Shown here piece by piece: positions 34,726-42,589 of a DNA stretch of 64,000 bases. This stretch comes from Fusobacterium sp. JB019 (lineage in GTDB: Bacteria > Fusobacteriota > Fusobacteriia > Fusobacteriales > Fusobacteriaceae), in contig JAUTCN010000004.1 in NCBI GenBank assembly GCA_030673965.1, positions 78,128 to 142,127 of the forward strand, in the 5' to 3' direction. How positions within the stretch are numbered: position 1 is the stretch's first letter; each line of letters begins with the position of its first letter. The position numbers were made by a program, and so were the translations under genes. The notes beneath the pieces were generated by a model. It made no database searches. It saw nothing but the letters and a program-made list of their open reading frames with translations, and had not been told where the DNA came from.

Positions 34726-36078
34726 ATGAAAAAATCATTACTACTTTTATCAGTATTAGCATCTGTAAGTGCTTATGCTGGAAGTATCGACTATCTTGCC
34801 GAACAAGATTCTGAATACTTTGCACATCCTTCTATGATAGGAAAGATAGGAACTTCAGCTGCTTTTTATAATCCAGCTGGTACTGCTTTCATGGAAGATG
34901 GAAATTATTTTAAAATTAATTCACAAACAGTGTTTAAAAAATATAAAATGGAAACTAGTTATCCAACTATTAAAAATTGTGGAGTTCACGAAAGTGATCA
35001 TCCATCTGCTTTAGTTCCTGCAATTCAATTCGTTGCTAAAAATGGGGATAGATCTTATTTCATACATGCAGGAGTTGCAGCTGGTGGAGGAGCTCTAAAA
35101 TACGATGGCGGACTTACTGCCTTTGAGGTTATTGGAGAAGCTATTGAATTTGCTGCTAAAAAAGGAGCATTTGGTAATTTCCCAAATTCTACTGTCACAT
35201 ACCTAGATAGCCCTCAAACTATAGGATCTTCTTACTATGTTAATACTAATTTTGGTATGGCTCAAAAAATAAATCCTAAATTTAGTATAGGTGGAGCTAT
35301 AAGATTAATATATGCTACTAGAGATTTAGATTGTACTGCTAATTATGATTTATCATTAGATGGTTCTTCTGAAAATAATCAAAATGTTCAAGTTCAACTT
35401 GATGCAGAAAGAAAGGCTTATGGAGTTGGAGGAGTTATTGGATTTGACTATAAACCAACTGATAAATTGAATATTGGATTTAAGTATGAGTCTGAAATTG
35501 AATTATATTTCAAATCAAAAAAAGGAAGAGATGGATTAACTGTAAAATCAGATATATATCCTGATCCTATCACCTCAGGAATCAAAGAAAGTTTATTAAA
35601 CGAAAAAGTAATTAGTGAATGGACTGATAAGGAAAGAAGAAATTTACCAGCTGTTATGGCACTTGGACTAGCCTATGATTTAAATGAAAAAGTTACTTTA
35701 CTTGCAAGCGGTAATTATTATTTTATAAAAGAAGCTAATAGAGATGGAGCTTATGATAATTATGATAATGGTTATGAAGTTTCTGCTGGAATCGATTATA
35801 AATTAAATGAGAAAGTTACTTTAATGGCTGGATACCAATATACAGATACTGGAGCTAATGAAGATACTTATAAGGATACTGACTTTGCTCTTGATGCTAA
35901 TTTATATGGAGTTGGAATCAAATATTCTCCTAGAGAAGACAGAGCCTATACTCTAACATATTCATATGTTGATTATAAAACTGCTCAAGCAAATACAGAT
36001 TATTTAAACAAAGGAACTGGAACAATTTTTAGTAAAACTGTACAAGCTATTGGGGTATCTGCTGAATTTAAATTCTAA
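34726..36078 (+). CDS. Outer-membrane transporter, OmpP1/FadL family
   Basis: A 450-residue barrel for hydrophobic compounds. The signal peptide is MKKSLLLLSVLASVSAYA; the mature N-terminus forms the plug, with AAFYNPAGTAFM containing the family NPA motif near residues 47-49; the rest is paired strands of DLNEKVTLLASGNYYF type and the protein ends EFKF with terminal Phe. FadL proteins move fatty acids and aromatic or other hydrophobic molecules across the outer membrane; the substrate is unknown here, and no fatty-acid degradation genes are near. GGGGAG precedes the ATG. Confidence 0.9.
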   Translation: MKKSLLLLSVLASVSAYAGSIDYLAEQDSEYFAHPSMIGKIGTSAAFYNPAGTAFMEDGNYFKINSQTVFKKYKMETSYPTIKNCGVHESDHPSALVPAIQFVAKNGDRSYFIHAGVAAGGGALKYDGGLTAFEVIGEAIEFAAKKGAFGNFPNSTVTYLDSPQTIGSSYYVNTNFGMAQKINPKFSIGGAIRLIYATRDLDCTANYDLSLDGSSENNQNVQVQLDAERKAYGVGGVIGFDYKPTDKLNIGFKYESEIELYFKSKKGRDGLTVKSDIYPDPITSGIKESLLNEKVISEWTDKERRNLPAVMALGLAYDLNEKVTLLASGNYYFIKEANRDGAYDNYDNGYEVSAGIDYKLNEKVTLMAGYQYTDTGANEDTYKDTDFALDANLYGVGIKYSPREDRAYTLTYSYVDYKTAQANTDYLNKGTGTIFSKTVQAIGVSAEFKF

Positions 36079-36108
36079 TTTAATACAAATATTTTTTAAC
36101 TCTTACAC

Positions 36109-36137
36109 TTGACAGAAAAAAAATATAGATGTATAAT
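36109..36137 (+). promoter_or_regulatory. Promoter of the thiamine operon
   Basis: TTGACA (36109-36114) and TATAAT (36132-36137) with exactly 17 bases: full consensus. Start is predicted near 36144, about 25 bases before the riboswitch. Confidence 0.85.
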
Positions 36138-36169
36138 CACAATGTAAAAAACAACTAAATATAAAAATA

Positions 36170-36259
36170 ACTTACTAGGGGAGCCTTAACCGGCTGAGAG
36201 GAGATTCGGTCTCGACTCTTATTACTTGAACCAGATAATGCTGGCGAAGGGAAGTAAAT
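36170..36259 (+). ncRNA. TPP riboswitch (THI element)
   Basis: The aptamer shows AGGGGAGCC, GGCTGAGAGGA, ACCAGATAATGCTGG and CGAAGGGAAGT in order, and TTACT (36172-36176) pairs with AGTAA (36253-36257) to close P1. These are the conserved parts of the thiamine pyrophosphate aptamer. It controls the thiS-thiG-thiH-thiF-thiE operon, most likely by premature termination at the hairpin at 36352-36383. About 90 bases of expression platform lie between. Confidence 0.96.
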
Positions 36260-36303
36260 GAATTAGCCCTCCTATTTAGGAGCATATTTAAATTTTAAAT
36301 ATG

Positions 36304-36371
36304 ACTATTAAGTTATACATATGGTTAATTTTTTACGAGAAATAAGAAGCTAAGCTCTAACTATTAAGTTA
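36304..36371. repeat. Direct repeat in the riboswitch expression platform
   Basis: ACTATTAAGTTA occurs at 36304-36315 and again at 36360-36371, where it forms the loop and part of the right arm of the terminator. The first copy is well placed to compete for the left arm AAGCTCTAAC only weakly, so its role is unclear; it may be part of the antiterminator fold or a duplication. Confidence 0.5.
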
Positions 36372-36383
36372 GAGCTTTTTTTA
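36352..36383 (+). terminator. Riboswitch-controlled terminator upstream of thiS
   Basis: AAGCTCTAAC (36352-36361) and GTTAGAGCTT (36368-36377) pair perfectly and are followed by a T-run to 36382. It ends about 15 bases before the thiS ribosome site, the usual place for a terminator switched by TPP. Confidence 0.88.
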
Positions 36384-36406
36384 TTAACTTTTTTAAGGAG
36401 GAAACT

Positions 36407-36619
36407 ATGAATATTATACTTAATGGGGCTAATGAAGTACTTGATAAAGAAATTTCTGTACAAAATTTTATAGAAAATCTTTCAGAAGAAAAAAAAATAA
36501 ATTTATCTGGTGCTGTAATCTTAATTAATACTGATCTTGTAAAAAAAGATAATTGGCATAAAACTATAATAAAAGAAAATGATGACATCGAAGTTCTTGC
36601 CTTTGTTTCTGGTGGGTAA
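36407..36619 (+). CDS. thiS: Thiamine biosynthesis sulfur carrier protein
   Basis: A 70-residue ubiquitin-like protein that carries sulfur as a C-terminal thiocarboxylate to the thiazole synthase. It ends in VSGG, the required diglycine, and has the ThiS residues LINTDLVKKDNW (N-x-x-x-V/K-x-x-W) in the middle. AAGGAGG precedes the ATG. It is activated by ThiF and used by ThiG, both downstream in the same operon. Confidence 0.96.
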   Translation: MNIILNGANEVLDKEISVQNFIENLSEEKKINLSGAVILINTDLVKKDNWHKTIIKENDDIEVLAFVSGG

Positions 36620-36674
36620 TAACCATTTGCTTTAATAAATTTAAAAATAAAACTATACACTTAAGGAGAGATAA

Positions 36675-37451
36675 ATGGATAAATTAATTTTAAAAGGACA
36701 TGAATTTGAAAATAGGCTTCTAACTGGAACAGGAAAATTTGCTGATAAAAATCTTATTGCTCCAATGTTAAAAGCAAGTAAATCTAATATTATTACTATG
36801 GCTTTAAGAAGAGTTAACTTTTCTAATCCCAAGGAAAATATATTAAACTATATTCCAAAAGAAGTTACTTTACTTCCAAATACTTCTGGAGCTAGAAATG
36901 CTGAAGAGGCTATAAAAATAGCTAGAATAGCTAGAGAAGCTGGATGTGGAGATTTTATTAAAATTGAAATTATAAACGATATGAAATATCTAATGCCTGA
37001 CAATGAAGAAACTGTTAAAGCTACAAAAGTATTAGCTGAAGAAGGATTTATTGTTCTTCCTTACATTGTTCCAGATTTAATTACTGCTAAAAAATTAGAA
37101 GAAGCTGGGGCTGCAGCTATTATGCCTCTTGGTTCTCCAATTGGTTCTAACAAAGGACTTTTAACTAAACCTTTAATAGAAATGATTAATGACAATAAAA
37201 AACTTCCTGTTATTGTGGATGCTGGAATTGGTGCTCCTTCTCAAGCTGCTGAAGCAATGGAAATGGGTATCGATGCTGTTTTAGTAAACACTGCTATCTC
37301 AACTGCTGAAGATCCTGTTAAAATGGGAGAAGCCTTTGCTATGGCTGTTAAAGCTGGTAGAATGGCTTATCTTGCAAAACTTGCTAAAACTTCTAAATTT
37401 GCAAATGCCTCTTCTCCTTTAACAGATTTTTTATTCAGAGGTGATAAATAA
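36675..37451 (+). CDS. thiG: Thiazole synthase
   Basis: Forms the thiazole ring of thiamine from deoxyxylulose phosphate, dehydroglycine and ThiS thiocarboxylate. The 258-residue TIM barrel has RLLTGTGKF, the Schiff-base lysine in the FIKIEII strand near residue 97, [13 protein letters not shown] and [12 protein letters not shown]. Its sugar precursor is the product of Dxs, encoded at 45.5-47.3 kb. It is followed immediately by thiH (stop and start share one base). Confidence 0.96.
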   Translation: MDKLILKGHEFENRLLTGTGKFADKNLIAPMLKASKSNIITMALRRVNFSNPKENILNYIPKEVTLLPNTSGARNAEEAIKIARIAREAGCGDFIKIEIINDMKYLMPDNEETVKATKVLAEEGFIVLPYIVPDLITAKKLEEAGAAAIMPLGSPIGSNKGLLTKPLIEMINDNKKLPVIVDAGIGAPSQAAEAMEMGIDAVLVNTAISTAEDPVKMGEAFAMAVKAGRMAYLAKLAKTSKFANASSPLTDFLFRGDK

Positions 37452-38557
37452 TGGGATTCTATTCTGTTTTAGAAAAATGGAACAATTTTGATTTTGAAAA
37501 TTATTTTTCTCATGTAACTGATAAAGATGTTATTGAAAGTATTGAAAAAGATAATTTAGATGAATTTGATTTTCTTAATCTTTTAGCACCTATTGCTAAA
37601 AATCATCTTGAAAAAATGGCTATTAAAGCTAATCTAGTAAAACAACAATATTTTGGAAACGTTATCTCTTTATATATACCTATTTATGTTTCTAACTTCT
37701 GTACTAATAACTGTGCTTACTGTGGATTTTCTAAAAAAAATCATATAATAAGAAAACATCAAACAATAGAGCAAATAGAAGAAGAAGCTAAAGAAATTGC
37801 AAAAACTGGAATTGATCATATTCTTTTATTAACTGGGGAAGCTAAAGAAATTGATACAATGGATTATTTGAAAGAAGCTGTCAAGGTTTTAAAAAAATAT
37901 TTTGATTCTGTTTCAATAGAAGTAATGCCTCTTGAAGAAGAAGAATATAGAGAATTAAAAGAAATTGGTCTTGATGGATTAACAGTTTATCAAGAAACTT
38001 ATAATGAAGAAATCTATGATCAAGTACATATAAGCGGTAAGAAAAAAGATTATCACTTTCGTTTAAACACTCCAGAAAGAGGAGCTAAAGCTGGACTTAG
38101 AACTGTTGGAATGGGACCTTTATTTGGTCTTAGTGAAATTAAAAAAGAAGCCTTCTTAGCTGGTTTACATTTAAAATATCTAACTGATAAATATTTAAAT
38201 ACTGCTTTTTCTATTTCTTTACCTAGAATAAATCCTGCTGAAGGAGGATTCCAACCTAGTTTCCCTCTTGATGATGTTACTTTTGTCCAATTTTTAACAG
38301 CATTTAGATTATTTCAAGTAAAAGCAGATATTAATATTTCTACTAGAGAAGTTGCTGAATTTAGAGATCATCTTATGCATATTGGAGTAACAAAACTTTC
38401 TGCAGGTTCAAAAACTGATGTTGGAGGTTATACTAAAAAAGATGAGTCCACATGTCAGTTTGAAATAAGTGATACTCGTTCTGCCGAAGAAACTATTCAA
38501 GCTATTGAAAATTATGGTTATCAGCCTATATACAAAGATTGGCAGCAAATATTATGA
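37451..38557 (+). CDS. thiH: 2-iminoacetate synthase (radical SAM)
   Basis: Splits tyrosine to dehydroglycine and p-cresol, the anaerobic source of the glycine unit in thiazole. The 368-residue radical SAM protein has the 4Fe-4S motif CTNNCAYC near residues 79-86, the block GLDGLTVYQETYN and the C-terminal Cys-bearing QFEISD region. Use of ThiH rather than the oxygen-dependent ThiO agrees with an anaerobe. Its TGA overlaps the thiF ATG (ATGA). Confidence 0.95.
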   Translation: MGFYSVLEKWNNFDFENYFSHVTDKDVIESIEKDNLDEFDFLNLLAPIAKNHLEKMAIKANLVKQQYFGNVISLYIPIYVSNFCTNNCAYCGFSKKNHIIRKHQTIEQIEEEAKEIAKTGIDHILLLTGEAKEIDTMDYLKEAVKVLKKYFDSVSIEVMPLEEEEYRELKEIGLDGLTVYQETYNEEIYDQVHISGKKKDYHFRLNTPERGAKAGLRTVGMGPLFGLSEIKKEAFLAGLHLKYLTDKYLNTAFSISLPRINPAEGGFQPSFPLDDVTFVQFLTAFRLFQVKADINISTREVAEFRDHLMHIGVTKLSAGSKTDVGGYTKKDESTCQFEISDTRSAEETIQAIENYGYQPIYKDWQQIL

Positions 38558-39096
38558 TTATCGGAATCGCAGGTTGTGGTGGCATTGGATCTAACGTAGC
38601 CTACCATTTAATAAGAACTGGAATAACTTATCTTAAATTTGGAGATTTTGATAAAATTGAAATTTCAAATCTAAATCGTCAATTTTTCTTTGAAAATCAA
38701 GTTGGGCTTTTTAAAAGTGAAACCTTAGCTAAAAATTTAAATCTAATAAATTCAAAGGCTAAATTTGATTATGAAATTATTAGATTTAATAAAAATAATA
38801 TTGCTAATTTTTTTAAAGATTGTGATATTATAGTTGAAGCTTTTGATAAAAAAGAAAATAAAGTAATGTTAATAGAAGAACTTCTACCACTAAATAAAAT
38901 TATTATTTCTGCATCTGGAATAGGTAATTTTAAAACTGACACTATTAAAAGAAAAAAAATGGGTAAAAATCTATTTATAGTTGGAGATTTTGAAACTGAT
39001 GTAGATAACAATAAAACTTATTCTCATAAGGTTAACACTGTTGCCTCTATTATGGCTGAATTAGTTTTAGAAAAAGGAGGATATTGTGAGAAATAG
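38554..39096 (+). CDS. thiF: Sulfur carrier protein adenylyltransferase, short ThiF
   Basis: Adenylates the ThiS C-terminus before sulfur transfer. ATG 38554 overlaps the thiH stop as ATGA and is preferred to a TTG 15 bases upstream. The 180 residues comprise the nucleotide-binding part of the E1-like fold (GIAGCGGIGSN; GDFDKIEISNLNRQFF with the Arg finger; VEAFDKKENK), but the protein is about 70 residues shorter than E. coli ThiF and lacks the CxxC zinc pairs. This compact form is known from anaerobes. Confidence 0.9.
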   Translation: MIIGIAGCGGIGSNVAYHLIRTGITYLKFGDFDKIEISNLNRQFFFENQVGLFKSETLAKNLNLINSKAKFDYEIIRFNKNNIANFFKDCDIIVEAFDKKENKVMLIEELLPLNKIIISASGIGNFKTDTIKRKKMGKNLFIVGDFETDVDNNKTYSHKVNTVASIMAELVLEKGGYCEK

Positions 39097-39715
39097 AATT
39101 TCTATTCCTGAAGGTATTTATGGAATTACTGGAGATAACTTTTCCAATGGTAAATCTAATTTAGAATGCGTTAAGGAAATGATTAAAGGTGGTATTAAAA
39201 TTATTCAATACCGTGATAAAAATAAATCTATAAATGAAAAATTAAAAGAAGCTTTAGAAATAAAAAAACTTTGTAAAGAAAACAATGTTTTATTTATTGT
39301 AAATGATCATATTGATGTGGCTCTTTTAGTAGATGCAGATGGAGTTCATGTGGGACAAGATGATTTGGATCCTAAATATGTTAGGGAACTCATTGGAGAT
39401 AATAAAATAATAGGACTTTCCACTCATTCTCCTGAACAAGGAATAAAAGCCAACTTAAATCCTTATATAGACTATATTGGGGTTGGACCTATCTTCCCTA
39501 CTACTACTAAGGATACTGCTCCTGTTGGACTTGAATATTTAGACTTTGTAATTAATAATTTAGATATCCCTTTTACTGCTATAGGAGGAATTAAATCTAA
39601 TAATCTCAATATCATAAAAAAACATGGAGCTAAGAGAGTTTGTCTTGTAAGTGAAATCGTTGGAGCTAATCATATCTCTGATAAAGTTAAAGAACTTTAT
39701 CAATTATTAAAATAA
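39086..39715 (+). CDS. thiE: Thiamine-phosphate synthase
   Basis: Joins the thiazole and pyrimidine halves of thiamine. The 209-residue TIM barrel has IIQYRDKNKS (pyrophosphate-binding), VNDHIDVALLVDADGVHVGQDD, GLSTHS, GVGPIFPTTTKD and AIGGI near the C-terminus. The GTG start has AAAGGAGGATATT before it and overlaps thiF by 11 bases. thiC and thiD, for the pyrimidine, are not in this window, so that half is made or salvaged from elsewhere. Confidence 0.95.
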   Translation: MRNRISIPEGIYGITGDNFSNGKSNLECVKEMIKGGIKIIQYRDKNKSINEKLKEALEIKKLCKENNVLFIVNDHIDVALLVDADGVHVGQDDLDPKYVRELIGDNKIIGLSTHSPEQGIKANLNPYIDYIGVGPIFPTTTKDTAPVGLEYLDFVINNLDIPFTAIGGIKSNNLNIIKKHGAKRVCLVSEIVGANHISDKVKELYQLLK

Positions 39716-39750
39716 AAAAATTTTGTTTCGTCCTTTTTAATCACAGCAAT

Positions 39751-39780
39751 AAAAAAATGGAGATTGCCCTCCATTTTTTT
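39751..39780. terminator. Bidirectional terminator after thiE
   Basis: AAAAAAATGGAG and CTCCATTTTTTT, a six-base loop and T-runs on both strands. It separates the plus-strand thi operon from the minus-strand gene at 39791. Confidence 0.9.
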
Positions 39781-39790
39781 TATTTATATC

Positions 39791-40156
39791 TTAATCTTTT
39801 AATTCTTCTAGTGACTTTTCCATTTTCTTTATCTTTGTACTCATTTCATTTATTCTAATTTCTATAGTACTTAATATCCAATATTGAAAATGATTAGCTC
39901 TACTCATTTCATAAAGAAGCCAAATTATTTTAACTATTCCAAGCATCATAGCACAATACATTGTTACATTTATAGGAATTTTTCTTAAAACTCCTCCAGT
40001 AAATAATAATATTCCAATCATCCCTATTAACAACATATTTACTCTTTTAGTTTGAATATTATCTTTTCCACCTAGTTTTCCAACTATTTGTTTTACTCTA
40101 TCTTTTTCTTTTTTAAATTCTTCTAATTCTTCTAAAAGTTTTTGATGATTATCCAT
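39791..40156 (-). CDS. Small membrane protein with coiled-coil ends, unknown
   Basis: I do not recognise this 121-residue protein. Residues 1-25 form a charged heptad-like helix, about 41-57 and 62-82 are two membrane spans joined by a short loop, and about 97-120 a second amphipathic Lys/Glu helix. Both ends would face the same side, probably the cytoplasm, and could pair with one another. GGAGGTG precedes the ATG. It is 26 bases after nadE and ends the long minus-strand series at a shared terminator. Confidence 0.7.
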   Translation of the reverse strand: MDNHQKLLEELEEFKKEKDRVKQIVGKLGGKDNIQTKRVNMLLIGMIGILLFTGGVLRKIPINVTMYCAMMLGIVKIIWLLYEMSRANHFQYWILSTIEIRINEMSTKIKKMEKSLEELKD

Positions 40157-40181
40157 AGAGCACCTCCATTTTATAATTAAA

Positions 40182-40967
40182 TTAATATTTAGCTATAGTC
40201 GGCATATTTCTTTTATATTCATTTCTTTTTATTCTTTTAAATATAGTATTTACGATATCTTTATTATATCCCATATCTTCTAATTCTTCTTGAGTTTTGT
40301 TCTCTCTAGCAAATTGAAATAATATTTCATCAGCCATATCATAAGTAAATCCTAACTCTTCTTCATCTGTCTGACCTTCCCATAAATCTGCACTAGGTTT
40401 TTTCTCTATAAGTTCTTTTGGAACTCCTAATCTTCTTGATAATTCAAATACTTGAGCTTTAAATAATTCACCTATAGGATTAATTGCACATGCAGTATCC
40501 CCAAATTGAGTTCCATACCCTAATAATATTTCTGTTTTATTAGATGTTCCTATTACTAAAGCATTTTCTTTAGAAGAGTTATCAAACAATACCGCCATTC
40601 TAGTTCTTGCCATCATATTTCCTCTTCTTAAACTAGTTGCTTCTCCTTCATTTGCAAAATAAGCATCTACCATTGGAGTTATTTCTATCTTTCTATTTTT
40701 TATTCCTAATTTTTCAACAACTAATTTTGCATGATCTAAACTTCCTTGACTTGAAGTCTTATAAGGCATCATTAATGTACATACATTTTCTTTTCCTAAA
40801 GCTTTAGTAGCTATAAATGCAACTAATGCTGAATCTATACCTCCAGAAAGACCTAATATAACTTTTTTAAAACCTCTCTTTTCTACTTCATCTTTTACAA
40901 ATTTAACTAATTTACCTTCAATTTCGTCCATAGGACTTGTCATTTTTTCAAGTATGTCTTCTCTCAT
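40182..40967 (-). CDS. nadE: Ammonia-dependent NAD synthetase
   Basis: Amidates nicotinic acid adenine dinucleotide to NAD. The 261-residue protein has the PP-loop VILGLSGGIDSALVA near residue 37-51, the GTSNKTEILLGYGTQFGD block and KPSADLWEGQTDEEELG. It lacks the N-terminal glutaminase domain, so it uses free ammonia, plentiful in an amino-acid fermenter. AGGAGGA precedes the ATG, 10 bases after rbgA. Confidence 0.95.
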   Translation of the reverse strand: MREDILEKMTSPMDEIEGKLVKFVKDEVEKRGFKKVILGLSGGIDSALVAFIATKALGKENVCTLMMPYKTSSQGSLDHAKLVVEKLGIKNRKIEITPMVDAYFANEGEATSLRRGNMMARTRMAVLFDNSSKENALVIGTSNKTEILLGYGTQFGDTACAINPIGELFKAQVFELSRRLGVPKELIEKKPSADLWEGQTDEEELGFTYDMADEILFQFARENKTQEELEDMGYNKDIVNTIFKRIKRNEYKRNMPTIAKY

Positions 40968-40976
40968 CTCTTCCTC

Positions 40977-41852
40977 CTAAAGTAAAAACTCTCTATCTAA
41001 ACCAAATTTCCCTAACTTAGCACTTCTGTAATCTCTTAGTAAAGTATGAGTTGCTTGATGGATATTTAATTTTTCTCCTTTTTGAAGCATTTTCATTCTA
41101 AGAGCTATTTTTTCTATTACATTTCCTGCTACACCTTCAAAATCTTCATCTAAAAGCTTATATTTTTTCTTTAGATTATCTTTTAGCCCATAAGATATCA
41201 TTTTTTCAATCAAAATGCAAGCTACATCTTCAATAGGTAAAATTTCATCCTTTATTGCTCCAGAGATGGCTAAATTATATCCAACCTTCTCGTCTTCAAA
41301 TTTTGGCCATAAAATTCCTGGAGTATCTAATAATTCTAACCCTTCTTTTATCCTTATCCATTGTTTACCCTTTGTATATCCTGGTTTATTTCCTACTCCT
41401 GCTGTATTTTTACCAACAATTTTATTAATCAATCTTGATTTTCCTACATTTGGAATTCCAGTAACCATTAATCTTGTATTTACTTTTCTAAGACCTTTCT
41501 TCATAAGTCTTTCTCTTTTTTCTGAAGCTACTTTATCTATAATAGAAAATAATTTTTTCATATTAAATCCTGTCTCTGCACTTAATTCTAAAACTTCATC
41601 TGCATCATTATTATCTAAAAAATATTTTTTCCATAACGCTAACTCTTTTTTATCAACTAAATCTGCTTTATTTATTACTATTATTCTTTTTTTATTTTTA
41701 GAAAATATTCTAATATCTGGATTTCTACTAGAAATAGGAATTCTTGCATCCACTACTTCTAAAACTATATCTATTAGTGGCATATTCTCTTTCATCATAT
41801 CTTTAGTTTTTTTCATATGACCTGGATACCAGTTAATTTTTGTCATTGCCAT
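40977..41852 (-). CDS. rbgA: Ribosome biogenesis GTPase RbgA (YlqF)
   Basis: Helps late assembly of the 50S subunit. The 291-residue circularly permuted GTPase starts INWYPGHMKKTKDMM, has G4 NKADL near residue 63, then G1 GIPNVGKSRLIN near 134, G3 DTPG near 178, and a C-terminal RNA-binding ANTAR-like segment. The permuted G4-G1-G3 order is diagnostic. Its start codon shares one base with the rsmI stop (TAATG), behind GAGGGTG. Confidence 0.94.
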   Translation of the reverse strand: MAMTKINWYPGHMKKTKDMMKENMPLIDIVLEVVDARIPISSRNPDIRIFSKNKKRIIVINKADLVDKKELALWKKYFLDNNDADEVLELSAETGFNMKKLFSIIDKVASEKRERLMKKGLRKVNTRLMVTGIPNVGKSRLINKIVGKNTAGVGNKPGYTKGKQWIRIKEGLELLDTPGILWPKFEDEKVGYNLAISGAIKDEILPIEDVACILIEKMISYGLKDNLKKKYKLLDEDFEGVAGNVIEKIALRMKMLQKGEKLNIHQATHTLLRDYRSAKLGKFGLDREFLL

Positions 41853-42574
41853 TAATATTCACCCTCTTCTTTCATATTCGCATATTTATTAACCTTTTCT
41901 TTTTTAGGTTCTTGTTCATTTCCTCTTACTATTATTACAAATTCACCCTTTAACGTTTTATCTTGTAAACGTTCTATCAATTCTTCAATTGTTCCCCTTA
42001 TTATTTCTTCATAAATTTTAGTTATTTCTCTTACTAGAACAACCTCTTTATTTCCAATATATTCTCTCACATCATTTAACGTTTTTATTACTCTATGAGG
42101 AGATTCAAAAAACATTATTGTTCTTTTCTCTTCTGCTAATGATTTTAACAATGTTTGTCTTCCTTTCTTTTTAGGAAGAAACCCTTCAAATATAAATCTT
42201 CTCATAGAAACCCCTGCTACAGAAGCAGCAGCAGTCATAGCGCTTACTCCTGGAATTGGAGTTACTTGTAACCCTTCTTTTAAAGCTTTATCTACAACTT
42301 CGTAGCCTGGATCTGAAATGCAAGGAGTTCCTGCATCTGTAACTAAAGCTACATTTTTTCCTTCTTTTAATAAATTAACTATATTTTCTACTTGATGTTG
42401 CTTTGTATGTTCATCATATCTATATAAAGTATTAGAAATTTCTAGATGATTTAAAAGTTTTTTAGTTACTCTTGTATCTTCAGCAAAAATATAATCTGCT
42501 TCTTTTAAAATTCTAACTGCTCTTAAAGTTATATCTTCTAAATTTCCTATTGGAGTTGCCACTATATAAAGCAT
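41852..42574 (-). CDS. rsmI: 16S rRNA 2'-O-methyltransferase RsmI
   Basis: Methylates the ribose of C1402 in 16S rRNA. The 240-residue tetrapyrrole-methylase fold has LYIVATPIGNLEDITLRA at the N-terminus, AEDTRVTKKLL, VTDAGTPCISDPGY, PIPGVSA and FFESPHR. The length and motifs are normal apart from a shorter C-terminus. AAAGGTGG precedes the ATG. Confidence 0.95.
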   Translation of the reverse strand: MLYIVATPIGNLEDITLRAVRILKEADYIFAEDTRVTKKLLNHLEISNTLYRYDEHTKQHQVENIVNLLKEGKNVALVTDAGTPCISDPGYEVVDKALKEGLQVTPIPGVSAMTAAASVAGVSMRRFIFEGFLPKKKGRQTLLKSLAEEKRTIMFFESPHRVIKTLNDVREYIGNKEVVLVREITKIYEEIIRGTIEELIERLQDKTLKGEFVIIVRGNEQEPKKEKVNKYANMKEEGEY

Positions 42575-42589
42575 AATTCCACCTTTCTT

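Noticed and set aside
41215..41820. A 201-codon open frame on the plus strand
   Set aside because: Antisense to rbgA, whose G4-G1-G3 motifs are clear; hydrophobic Ser/Phe/Ile-rich composition is what an antisense frame in AT-rich DNA gives.
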